From NCBI GenBank assembly GCA_945878385.1, contig CAMCTE010000148.1:1-6892 (forward strand): a stretch of DNA of 6,892 bases, in the 5' to 3' direction. The position numbers and the translations under genes were made by a program. Position 1 is the stretch's first letter; each line of letters starts with the position of its first letter. The stretch comes from Azohydromonas lata NBRC 102462 (GTDB lineage: Bacteria; Pseudomonadota; Gammaproteobacteria; Burkholderiales; Burkholderiaceae_C). Positions 1-5,830 of the stretch are shown here, piece after piece. The notes beneath the pieces are model-generated. The model was given only the letters and a program-made list of their open reading frames with translations, did not search any database and had not been told where the DNA came from.

Positions 1-1449
1 CGGACGCAGGGCCACGCCGCCGCGGTTGCTGATGAAGTTCGGCAGCTCGCGGTGCATCTTCACATCCACCGCCTTGGGGTAGGCCGCGGTATGGCAGAAG
101 CTTTGCATCACCATGTCGGCGCTGAAACCCAGGCAGGCCAGGTCTTTCAGCTCGTCGCGGGTCATGGGGCCGGTGGTGTCTTGCGAACCCACGGTGGTCA
201 TGCGCGGCTCGCAATAGGTGCCCGGGCGGATGCCCTGCTGGTGGCCGGCCACCACCGGCAGACCGCAGGCGCGGCCCACCATCTTCTGCGCCAGCGTGTA
301 GCCCTTGCCGCTGTCCTTGGGCGACTGGGGCAGGCGGAACGCCGTGGAGGCGGGCAGGCCCAGGAAGTCGCGCGCCTTGGCGGTGAGCGAGCGGCCGATG
401 ATCAGGTTGATGCGGCCGCCGGCGCGCACTTCATCCAACAGCACATCGCTCTTGAGTTGGAACTGCTCGACCACGCTGCCGTTGCGGGTGATCTTGCCGT
501 CGTAGGGGTGCACCTCGATCACATCGCCCATCTCCAGCTTGCTCACATCCACCTCGATGGGCAGCGAGCCGGAATCTTCCTGCGTGTTGAAGAAGATGGG
601 CGCGATCTTGCCGCCCAGCGTGACGCCGCCGAAGCGCTTGTTGGGTACAAAGGGGATGTCTTGTCCGGTGGCCCAGATGACGCTGTTGGTGGCGCTCTTG
701 CGCGAAGAGCCGGTGCCCACCACATCGCCCACATAGGCCACGAGGTGGCCCTTTTTCTTCAGGTCTTCGATGAACTGCATCGGGCCGCGCTTGCCGTCTT
801 CCTCGGGCTTGAAGGCGGCGTCTGCACGCGTGTTCTTCAGCATGGCCAGGTAGTGCAGCGGGATGTCTGGGCGGCTCCAGGCGTCGGGGGCGGGAGAGAG
901 GTCGTCGGTGTTGGTTTCACCGGGCACCTTGAAGACGGTGACGGTGATGCTCTGGGGCACTTCGGGGCGCGCGGTGAACCACTCGGCATCGGCCCAGCTG
1001 TGCATCACTTCCTTGGCCTTGGCATTGCCTGCGCGGGCCTTGTCGGCCACATCGTTGAAGTAATCGAACATCAGCAGGGTCTTCTTCAGCGCCTGCGCGG
1101 CGGTGTCGGCCACGGCGGCGTCCGCGTCGTCCAACAGTTCGATCAGCGGGTGCACGTTGTAGCCGCCCACCATCGTGCCCAGCAGCTCGGTGGCCTTGGC
1201 GCGGCCGATGAGGGCCACCTTTTCGTCACCATGGGCCACGGCGGCCAGGAAGGAAGCCTTGACCTTGGCGGCGTCGTCCACGCCCGGGGGCACGCGGTGG
1301 GTGAGCAGGTCCAACAGGAAGGCCTCTTCGCCGGCCGGCGGGTTCTTGATCAGCTCGATCAGTGCGCTCACCTGCTTGGCGTCCAGGGGCAGGGGCGGGA
1401 TGCCGAGGGCGGCGCGTTCGGCGACATGGGCTCGATAGGCTTGCAGCAT
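1..1449 (-). CDS. acnB: Aconitate hydratase B, N-terminal 483 residues (3' end beyond window)
   Basis: AcnB interconverts citrate and isocitrate through cis-aconitate in the cytoplasmic TCA cycle, and can also act on 2-methylisocitrate. The translated N-terminus (MLQAYRAHVAERAALG) and long stretches that follow match the AcnB family closely. Visible motifs include GETNTDDLSP at residues 177-186 and GTGSSRKS at 245-252, in the swivelling domain, then TTVGSQDTTGPMTRDELKDL at the start of the catalytic core. The fragment holds the HEAT-like N-terminal domain, the swivel domain and the beginning of the [4Fe-4S] core. The cluster cysteines lie in the missing C-terminal part; E. coli AcnB is 865 residues. 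The start ATG at 1449 has a GGAG ribosome site (complement of 1457-1460). A segment at residues 397-405 (LPVVAGHQQ) is longer than the E. coli equivalent. A palindromic operator lies 38 bases upstream. Seen: frame and motifs. Known: family function. Confidence 0.97.
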   Translation of the reverse strand, partial: MLQAYRAHVAERAALGIPPLPLDAKQVSALIELIKNPPAGEEAFLLDLLTHRVPPGVDDAAKVKASFLAAVAHGDEKVALIGRAKATELLGTMVGGYNVHPLIELLDDADAAVADTAAQALKKTLLMFDYFNDVADKARAGNAKAKEVMHSWADAEWFTARPEVPQSITVTVFKVPGETNTDDLSPAPDAWSRPDIPLHYLAMLKNTRADAAFKPEEDGKRGPMQFIEDLKKKGHLVAYVGDVVGTGSSRKSATNSVIWATGQDIPFVPNKRFGGVTLGGKIAPIFFNTQEDSGSLPIEVDVSKLEMGDVIEVHPYDGKITRNGSVVEQFQLKSDVLLDEVRAGGRINLIIGRSLTAKARDFLGLPASTAFRLPQSPKDSGKGYTLAQKMVGRACGLPVVAGHQQGIRPGTYCEPRMTTVGSQDTTGPMTRDELKDLACLGFSADMVMQSFCHTAAYPKAVDVKMHRELPNFISNRGGVALRP

Positions 1450-1487
1450 GGGACAACTCCGGTTCAGGGTTTACTCTCGTATTTTAT

Positions 1488-1501
1488 GTCTTATATAAGA
1501 C
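1488..1501. promoter_or_regulatory. Perfect 14-bp palindrome upstream of acnB, probable GntR operator (site 1)
   Basis: GTCTTATATAAGAC is its own reverse complement and ends 38 bases before the acnB start. The same palindrome recurs at 4419-4432 beside the GntR regulator gene, and the match continues through 1479-1487 with one difference. Read towards acnB it contains TATAAG and is followed by TAAAAT, both plausible -10 elements, so a bound protein would probably block the acnB promoter. No convincing -35 box is visible. Assignment to the GntR protein of this window is inference from sharing and proximity. Confidence 0.75.
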
Positions 1502-1536
1502 TTGAGGCCAGCGCCATCGCAGCGATCAAGCCTCAA
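1502..1536. repeat. Inverted repeat between the secreted-protein gene and acnB
   Basis: TTGAGGC (1502-1508) pairs with GCCTCAA (1530-1536), with a smaller ATCGC/GCGAT repeat (1516-1520 and 1522-1526) nested in the loop. It lies between the stop codon at 1579 and the acnB operator, directly next to the operator. It could stop or slow minus-strand transcription from the upstream gene, but no T-run follows it, so a classical intrinsic terminator is doubtful. Confidence 0.35.
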
Positions 1537-1578
1537 ACGGCCCGAGTTTCATCGCAAACGCCACGCCAGGGAAGCGGT

Positions 1579-2169
1579 CTATCGTGTCGAAGTTGACGCC
1601 GGCACAGGCGCGGCGATGCCCAGGCCCTCCGCAGCCGGTGCCTCGGCCGCCGCACGGCGGGCTTCATGGTGGGCGTCATGCAGGCATTCGTCGGCCACCC
1701 GTTGGCCCACCTTGGTGTCCATGAGCATGCTCTTGAAGGCGATCTGCACCATCAGGTAGCGGCCTTTGACATCTTCCAACCGAACCGCGCCGGTATGGGA
1801 CAGCGCAGGCCGAGCGGTCACGACCTGCTTGTCGAAATGAAGGTCGACATAGCCGTCGTGCTTGGGGTGGGCCAGCACCCGGATGAACCGCTTGAATTCG
1901 CACTGGTACTCGCCCAGATGGGCCAATGTGTAGGCGTGGCGTTGTTCGTCGCTGGCCAGGGCCAGCGTGGTGGCCGCAGCAGCGCCTGCGGCACCGGCGG
2001 CGATGGTGGCCTTGCGGGCAGCGGCGCGGGCGCGCTCGGCAGCCGTGGGGCTGGCTTTGGCTGCCGCGCTGGAAGCCGGCTTGGGCGGCGTTGCGGCGCT
2101 GGCGTGCGGCAGGCATGCGGCCGCAGCGGTGAGCCACACCGCCAATGTCGCACAGAGGGACGGTTTCAT
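1579..2169 (-). CDS. Predicted secreted protein of unknown function, 196 aa
   Basis: I cannot assign a function. The N-terminus is a good Sec signal peptide: Lys2, a hydrophobic Ala/Leu core, and a likely signal peptidase I site after Ala25 (A-S-A|A). Residues 26-74 are low-complexity Ala/Lys/Pro followed by an Ala/Gly-rich stretch (about 54-72). A compact, non-repetitive region follows (about 78-170), containing GEYQCEFKRF, DGYVDLHFDKQ, TGAVRLEDVKGRYLMVQIA and MLMDTKVGQRVADEC. It has exactly two cysteines after the signal peptide, C90 and C162, which could form a disulfide in the periplasm. The C-terminal tail is again Ala/Pro-rich. The start ATG overlaps the stop of the CitE-like gene (ATGA) and has a strong GGAGGAG ribosome site (complement of 2175-2181), so the two are very probably co-transcribed and translationally coupled. 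Cys19 follows three alanines but lacks the usual Leu of a lipobox, so a lipoprotein is less likely. Confidence 0.85.
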   Translation of the reverse strand: MKPSLCATLAVWLTAAAACLPHASAATPPKPASSAAAKASPTAAERARAAARKATIAAGAAGAAAATTLALASDEQRHAYTLAHLGEYQCEFKRFIRVLAHPKHDGYVDLHFDKQVVTARPALSHTGAVRLEDVKGRYLMVQIAFKSMLMDTKVGQRVADECLHDAHHEARRAAAEAPAAEGLGIAAPVPASTSTR

Positions 2170-3191
2170 ACGGACTCCTCCATGAACCAGCGGGCCTTCA
2201 CTTCGGCAGGCAGGGCCGCGCCACCGGCGGTGGTGGCGTGCGCGCGTTGCAGCAACTGCCAGAAGTAGCGGTAACTGGCGCGGTCGTGCAGGGTGTCGCG
2301 GTGGCGCACGGGCGCCCAGTGGGCGGCTTCGGCCGCCAGCAGGATCTCCACGGCCTGTTCCACCTCGCCGGCGCTGGGCGTGAAGGCCTGCACGATGGGC
2401 CGAATTTGGTCGGGGTGGATGCTCCACATCCGCGTGTAGCCCAGTTCCCGTGCGGCACGCTGCGCGGCCTGCCCCAGGGCGGCGAGATCTTTGAATTCCG
2501 TGACCACGCAGTGCGAAGGCACCTTGGCGTGCGCGTGGCAGGCCGCGGCAATTTCCAGCTTGGCCCGCAGCACCAAGGGGTGCGTGAACTGCCCCACCAC
2601 CCCCATCCCCGACTGCGGAATGGCGCCGCGGTGGGCGCTGACGAAATCCATCAGGCCGAAGGACAGGGATTCGATGCGCGGGTGCGCGGCCAGGGCGAAG
2701 ACTTCGCGCAGGCCGCCATGTGTTTCCACCAGCGCGTGCAGCGGAACGTCGCCGCCGCCCATCGCATCGATGATGGACGCGGCGCGTTCAATGTCGGCCA
2801 AGCCCAGCGGTTTGGGAATCATGAGGTAGGCCGGGCGGCGCGGCCCGCGCAGCACCACTTGGGCCACTTCTTCAAAACGCAGGTGCGTGGCGTCCAACAG
2901 GCGCACGCCCACACGGCCCCATCTGTTGGCGTCTGAGGCCAGCAATTCCGCGATCAGGTGCGCATGCTCCACCTCGCCGCCCACCGGCGCGCCGTCTTCG
3001 TTGTCCAGCGTGACATCAAAGATGGGCCCGAGCTCGGCCTGCAGGGCCAAGCTCTTGCGCATGCGCGATTCCACGCCGCTGTAGTGGTCGCACACCGGCA
3101 GGGTGGCTGCGCGGTCGCCGTCTTCAAACAGCACCGAGGCGGGGTGGGTGGGGCCGGGGCGGCGGACGGGGGCTGAAGGCAAGGCACTCAC
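2166..3191 (-). CDS. HpcH/HpaI aldolase / citrate lyase beta-subunit (CitE)-like protein, 341 aa
   Basis: This is a TIM-barrel lyase of the HpcH/HpaI-CitE superfamily, whose members cleave or form C-C bonds in CoA thioesters such as malyl-CoA, citramalyl-CoA or citryl-ACP, using Mg2+. Counting from GTG at 3191, family landmarks are DVTLDNEDGAPVG (59-71; CitE-type DLED motif), MIPKP (124-128), VETHGG (155-160, metal-binding Glu156), FGLMDF (178-183, metal-binding Asp182) and SIHPDQI (257-263). About 70 residues follow the last motif, longer than classical CitE and closer to malyl-CoA-lyase-like proteins with a C-terminal lid. No citrate lyase alpha or gamma subunit is nearby, so it is a stand-alone enzyme, and the substrate cannot be read from sequence. 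The start is uncertain: GTG 3191 fits the expected N-terminal length, while ATG 3218 lies inside the mdh terminator hairpin. No clear ribosome site precedes either. The next gene overlaps it by ATGA. Confidence 0.9.
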   Translation of the reverse strand: MSALPSAPVRRPGPTHPASVLFEDGDRAATLPVCDHYSGVESRMRKSLALQAELGPIFDVTLDNEDGAPVGGEVEHAHLIAELLASDANRWGRVGVRLLDATHLRFEEVAQVVLRGPRRPAYLMIPKPLGLADIERAASIIDAMGGGDVPLHALVETHGGLREVFALAAHPRIESLSFGLMDFVSAHRGAIPQSGMGVVGQFTHPLVLRAKLEIAAACHAHAKVPSHCVVTEFKDLAALGQAAQRAARELGYTRMWSIHPDQIRPIVQAFTPSAGEVEQAVEILLAAEAAHWAPVRHRDTLHDRASYRYFWQLLQRAHATTAGGAALPAEVKARWFMEESV

Positions 3192-3194
3192 CTG

Positions 3195-3231
3195 CAAAGA
3201 AAAAGGCCGGCAACCCATTGGGATGCCGGCC
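3195..3231 (-). terminator. Intrinsic terminator of mdh
   Basis: An 8-bp stem (3205-3212 with 3224-3231, GGCCGGCA/TGCCGGCC), one A-A mismatch and three more G-C pairs close an ATT loop. On the minus strand the stem is followed by TTTTTCTTTG (3204-3195). This is a textbook rho-independent terminator 49 bases after the mdh stop codon. It ends only three bases before the chosen GTG start of the CitE-like gene. Confidence 0.9.
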
Positions 3232-3280
3232 CTGTGGTCTTGGCCGTACTGTACGCCGTTGGCGGCGCAGCCTGGACGCT

Positions 3281-4267
3281 TTACAGCAGGTGCTTCACGC
3301 CGTCCTGTTCGCCCTGCAATTCAGCCAGGGTCTTGTTGATGCACTCCTGGCTGAAGGCGTCGATGGGCAGGCCTTCGACGATCTTGTATTCACCGCCTTC
3401 GCAGGTGACGGGGTAGCCGAACATCACTTCATTGGGGATGCCGTATTCGCCCTTGGAGGGCACGCCCATGGTGACCCACGCGCCGTTGGTGCCCAGGGCC
3501 CAGTCGCGCATGTGGTCGATGGCGGCGTTGGCGGCTGAAGCCGCGGAAGACAAGCCGCGCGCTTCGATGATGGCCGCACCCCGCTTGCCCACCGTGGGCA
3601 GGAACACATCCTTGTTCCAAGCGTGGTCGTTGATCATGTCCTTCACGCTGGCGCCGTCGATGGTGGCGAAGCGGTAGTCGGCGTACATGGTGGGCGAGTG
3701 GTTGCCCCACACGGCCAGGTTCTTGATGGAGGCCACTGGCTTGCCGGTCTTGGTGGCCAGCTGGCTCAAGGCGCGGTTGTGGTCCAGGCGCAGCATGGCG
3801 GTGAAGTTCTTGGCCGGCAGGTCCGGCGCGCTCTTCATGGCGATGTAGGCATTGGTATTGGCGGGGTTGCCCACCACCAGCACCCTCACGTTGCGGCTGG
3901 CTACGGCGTTGAGCGCCTTGCCCTGAGCGGTGAAGATTTGCGCGTTGGCGGCCAGCAGGTCGGCGCGCTCCATGCCCGGGCCGCGGGGGCGTGCGCCCAC
4001 GAGCAGGGCGTAGTCGGTGTCCTTGAAGGCGGTGTTGGCGTCGCTGTGGGCTTCCATGCCGGCCAGCAGCGGGAAGGCGCAGTCGTCGAGTTCCATCATC
4101 ACACCCTTGAGTGCCTTTTGGGCCTTCTCATCGGGAATTTCCAGCAGCTGCAGGATGACGGGCTGGTCCTTGCCCAGCATTTCGCCGGAGGCGATGCGGA
4201 ACAGCAGGGCGTAACCGATTTGGCCTGCGGCGCCGGTGACGGCCACGCGAACGGGCTTCTTGCTCAT
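3281..4267 (-). CDS. mdh: Malate dehydrogenase (NAD-dependent), 328 aa
   Basis: Mdh oxidises malate to oxaloacetate with NAD+ in the cytoplasm, closing the TCA cycle. The protein is full length for the family (328 residues). It shows the Rossmann glycine motif TGAAGQIG (11-18), Glu43 at the end of the second strand (LLEIPDE, consistent with NAD preference), the mobile active-site loop ARPRGPGMERADLL (92-105) with substrate Arg95 and Arg101, VVGNPANTNA (131-140), LDHNRA (161-166) with catalytic Asp162 and Arg165, and WGNHSPTMYADY (187-198) with catalytic His190. It is of the type resembling cytosolic eukaryotic enzymes rather than E. coli Mdh. The start ATG at 4267 has an AGGAG ribosome site (complement of 4271-4277). 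An in-frame upstream extension to 4342 has no such site. The gene is divergent from the GntR regulator, shares the palindromic operator with it, and ends at a strong terminator. Confidence 0.98.
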   Translation of the reverse strand: MSKKPVRVAVTGAAGQIGYALLFRIASGEMLGKDQPVILQLLEIPDEKAQKALKGVMMELDDCAFPLLAGMEAHSDANTAFKDTDYALLVGARPRGPGMERADLLAANAQIFTAQGKALNAVASRNVRVLVVGNPANTNAYIAMKSAPDLPAKNFTAMLRLDHNRALSQLATKTGKPVASIKNLAVWGNHSPTMYADYRFATIDGASVKDMINDHAWNKDVFLPTVGKRGAAIIEARGLSSAASAANAAIDHMRDWALGTNGAWVTMGVPSKGEYGIPNEVMFGYPVTCEGGEYKIVEGLPIDAFSQECINKTLAELQGEQDGVKHLL

Positions 4268-4293
4268 GGGAACTCCTGGATGGTTGATGAAAC

Positions 4294-4388
4294 GGGTTTC
4301 GGTACTGCGCGGCGTCTTGCAGGGCGGGGCGCGCGTGCGCACCGCCGGGCTTCGCCTTCGGGGTGCGCCGAGTGTAGGACAGAAACCC
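4294..4388 (-). other. Structured mdh leader: nested inverted repeats
   Basis: Between the operator and the mdh start lie two nested perfect 7-bp inverted repeats: GGGTTTC (4294-4300) with GAAACCC (4382-4388), and inside them GCGCACC (4337-4343) with GGTGCGC (4362-4368). If transcription starts near the operator, the mdh mRNA would carry a roughly 140-base leader able to fold into this structure. There is no T-run, and no known riboswitch is recognised. The function is unknown. Confidence 0.4.
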
Positions 4389-4408
4389 CAAAACAGGGAG
4401 GGTAACCC

Positions 4409-4433
4409 CGTATCTTATGTCTTATATAAGACA
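4409..4433. promoter_or_regulatory. Palindromic operator between mdh and the GntR gene (site 2)
   Basis: GTCTTATATAAGAC at 4419-4432 is identical to the acnB site, and here the perfect palindrome extends to 16 bases (4418-4433, TGTCTTATATAAGACA). Bases 4409-4418 (CGTATCTTAT) match 1479-1488 of site 1 apart from one base. TCTTAT occurs at 4413-4418 and again at 4420-4425, facing ATAAGA at 4426-4431, which gives a third half-site seven bases away on the mdh side. TATAAG, a possible -10, can be read in both directions inside the palindrome, so one bound protein could control both divergent genes. That the neighbouring GntR protein is the ligand is inference. Confidence 0.8.
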
Positions 4434-4474
4434 CAGCAGTGGACTCCAATGCCCTGCGTGTGATGCAATGCCGC

Positions 4475-5245
4475 ATGGCCCCCGCCACCGCACCGCGCGA
4501 AGAAGCGCAGGACGCAGCACCTGCGTTCAGCCCGCTGTACCAGCAGATCAAGGCACTCATCATCCGCAGCCTGCAAACGGGCGAGTGGCGGCCGGGCGAA
4601 GTCATTCCCAGCGAAATGGAGCTGGCGGCCCGCTTCAAGGTGAGCCAGGGCACGGTGCGCAAGGCCATCGATGAACTGGCCACCGACAACCGGGTGGTGC
4701 GGCGCCAGGGCAAGGGCACCTTCGTGGCCACGCATTCCGAGCAGCACACCCAGTACCGCTTCCTGCGTTTGGTGCCTGATGCCTTGGACAGTGGCGGCGA
4801 AGTCGGCCGCATGAGCCGCCGCGTTGTGGATTGCCGCCGCGTGCGCGCGCCGGCTGATGTGGCGCGCGCGCTCGACCTCAAGAGCGGAGACTCCGCCGTG
4901 CAAATCCGCCGCACCTTGTCAGCCTCTGGCCAGCCGGTGGTGCTGGACGAGATCTGGTTGCCCGGCGGGCTCTTCAAGGGCTTGAGCGCAGAGCGCCTGT
5001 CGCAATACCGGGGCCCCATGTACGCGCTGTTCGAAACTGAATTCGGCGTGCACATGATCCGCGCCAGCGAGAAACTGCGTGCCGTGGCGGCCGACGCCGC
5101 AGCGGCCCAGTGGTTGGAGGTGCCCGTAGGCGCGCCGCTGCTGAGTGTGGAGCGGCTTTCCTATTCGTATGAGAACAAACCGGTGGAGTTGCGGCGAGGG
5201 CTGTACCACACCGAGGCGCACTATTACCGCAACGAGCTCAATTGA
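4475..5245 (+). CDS. GntR-family transcriptional regulator (HutC/UTRA type), probable TCA-gene regulator
   Basis: Counting from ATG 4475, the N-terminal winged-helix domain covers about residues 19-85: SPLYQQIKALI, GEWRPGEVIPSEMELAARF, VSQGTVRKAIDEL (recognition helix region) and VVRRQGKGTFVA (wing), the classic GntR signature. The rest (about 95-250) looks like a UTRA ligand-binding domain: conserved positions include RRTLSASGQPVVLDEIWLP and the C-terminal ELRRGLYHTEAHYYRNEL. HutC-type GntR proteins usually repress until a small metabolite binds. The start is uncertain. GTG 4439 (268 aa) lies only six bases after the operator palindrome, ATG 4463 and ATG 4475 (256 aa) are further off, and none has a visible ribosome site. 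I chose 4475 because it leaves a normal short tail before the DNA-binding domain. Position beside the shared operator, between mdh and sdh, supports a role as autoregulated controller of acnB and mdh. The effector is unknown. Confidence 0.93.
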   Translation: MAPATAPREEAQDAAPAFSPLYQQIKALIIRSLQTGEWRPGEVIPSEMELAARFKVSQGTVRKAIDELATDNRVVRRQGKGTFVATHSEQHTQYRFLRLVPDALDSGGEVGRMSRRVVDCRRVRAPADVARALDLKSGDSAVQIRRTLSASGQPVVLDEIWLPGGLFKGLSAERLSQYRGPMYALFETEFGVHMIRASEKLRAVAADAAAAQWLEVPVGAPLLSVERLSYSYENKPVELRRGLYHTEAHYYRNELN

Positions 5246-5366
5246 TGAGCCTGACAAAACCACAAGGGTCTTCAGTGGAGCGTATGCTGCGGCGCAATAG
5301 AATGATTTGTTTGATTTGGAACGGCTGCCGTCTGCGGGCAGTCTCTTGAAGTCGAGGAGTACACCG
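5246..5366 (+). promoter_or_regulatory. gntR-sdhC intergenic leader with possible sdh promoter
   Basis: These 121 bases hold no gene. TAGAAT at 5298-5303 is a fair -10 match (five of six), but no good -35 lies 16-18 bases before it, so the promoter is tentative. A short stem CTGCC/GGCAG (5325-5329 with 5337-5341) lies in the presumed leader. A GAGGAG ribosome site (5354-5359) precedes the sdhC ATG. The GTCTTATATAAGAC palindrome is absent here. Confidence 0.35.
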
Positions 5367-5795
5367 ATGGCCGAGGCCCTGAAACCCCGTCCCACCTTTC
5401 GCAACATCCATGTCACGCAGATCCTGAAGTACCGGCTGCCGCCGGCAGGCATCGTCTCCATCCTGCACCGTGTCAGCGGCGCACTCATGTTCCTGCTGCT
5501 GCCCTTCATCGTGTGGCTGATGGATGTGAGCCTGACTTCCGAAATCAGCTACGAACAGTTCACCGCCGCCTTCGGCGTGGGCATCGGCTTGGTGCCGGGC
5601 TGGTTCGTGAAACTGGTGGTGCTGGCCCTGATCTGGGCCTATCTGCACCATTTCATCGCAGGCGTTCGCCACCTGTGGATGGACATGACCCACAGCGTCA
5701 CCCGCGAGCAGGGCCACTCTTCGGCCATCGTCACGCTGGCCTCCAGCGTGGTGCTCACGGCGGCGCTGGGCGCCAAGCTCTTCGGTCTGTTCTGA
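5367..5795 (+). CDS. sdhC: Succinate dehydrogenase cytochrome b556 subunit, 142 aa
   Basis: SdhC is one of two membrane anchors of complex II. It helps bind haem b and ubiquinone and holds SdhAB to the inner membrane. The motif SILHRVSG at residues 31-38 contains Ser31 and Arg35, equivalent to the quinone-site Ser27 and Arg31 of E. coli SdhC. HFIAGVRHLWMD (95-106) carries His95, the expected haem ligand (E. coli His84). Three hydrophobic membrane segments are visible at about 30-52, 78-98 and 119-141. ATG 5367 is chosen because GAGGAG sits seven bases before it; an in-frame extension to 5307 lacks a ribosome site and the family N-terminus. sdhD follows after 35 bases in the same operon. Length is slightly above E. 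coli SdhC (129). Confidence 0.96.
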   Translation: MAEALKPRPTFRNIHVTQILKYRLPPAGIVSILHRVSGALMFLLLPFIVWLMDVSLTSEISYEQFTAAFGVGIGLVPGWFVKLVVLALIWAYLHHFIAGVRHLWMDMTHSVTREQGHSSAIVTLASSVVLTAALGAKLFGLF

Positions 5796-5830
5796 CCGCA
5801 CCTTCTTCAATTCGCAGTACCGAGAACAAC

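Noticed and set aside
52..1596. Plus-strand open frame of 514 codons opposite acnB
   Set aside because: It is a high-GC shadow of acnB: His/Gly/Ala/Val-rich, without domain character, while the minus strand encodes unmistakable AcnB.
2170..2427. N-terminal extension of the secreted protein to 282 residues
   Set aside because: The added part lies inside the CitE-like gene in another frame and would bury the signal peptide; ATG 2169 has a strong ribosome site.
2145..2936. Plus-strand open frame of 263 codons opposite the CitE-like gene
   Set aside because: Antisense shadow; the minus-strand product carries the family's metal-binding and barrel motifs.
3245..3255. CGTAC-T-GTACG inverted repeat downstream of mdh as a second operator
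   Set aside because: Short, unlike the shared palindrome, not repeated in the window and not at a recognisable promoter.
4268..4342. N-terminal extension of Mdh by 25 residues
   Set aside because: The family begins near MSKKPVRVAVTGAAG, and the ribosome site is placed for ATG 4267.
3623..4405. Plus-strand open frame of 260 codons opposite mdh
   Set aside because: Composition is that of an antisense shadow (Gly/Val/His/Ala), and mdh on the other strand is certain.
4264..5055. Minus-strand open frame of 263 codons opposite the GntR gene
   Set aside because: It crosses the operator region and lies antisense to a clear GntR-UTRA protein; no ribosome site or recognisable domain.
5246..5366. A third copy of the GntR operator in front of sdhC
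   Set aside because: I looked for TCTTAT/ATAAGA half-sites; only an isolated GTCTT is present, which is not enough.
5238..5810. Minus-strand open frame of 190 codons opposite sdhC
   Set aside because: Antisense to sdhC; Gln/His-rich shadow composition and no support for translation.
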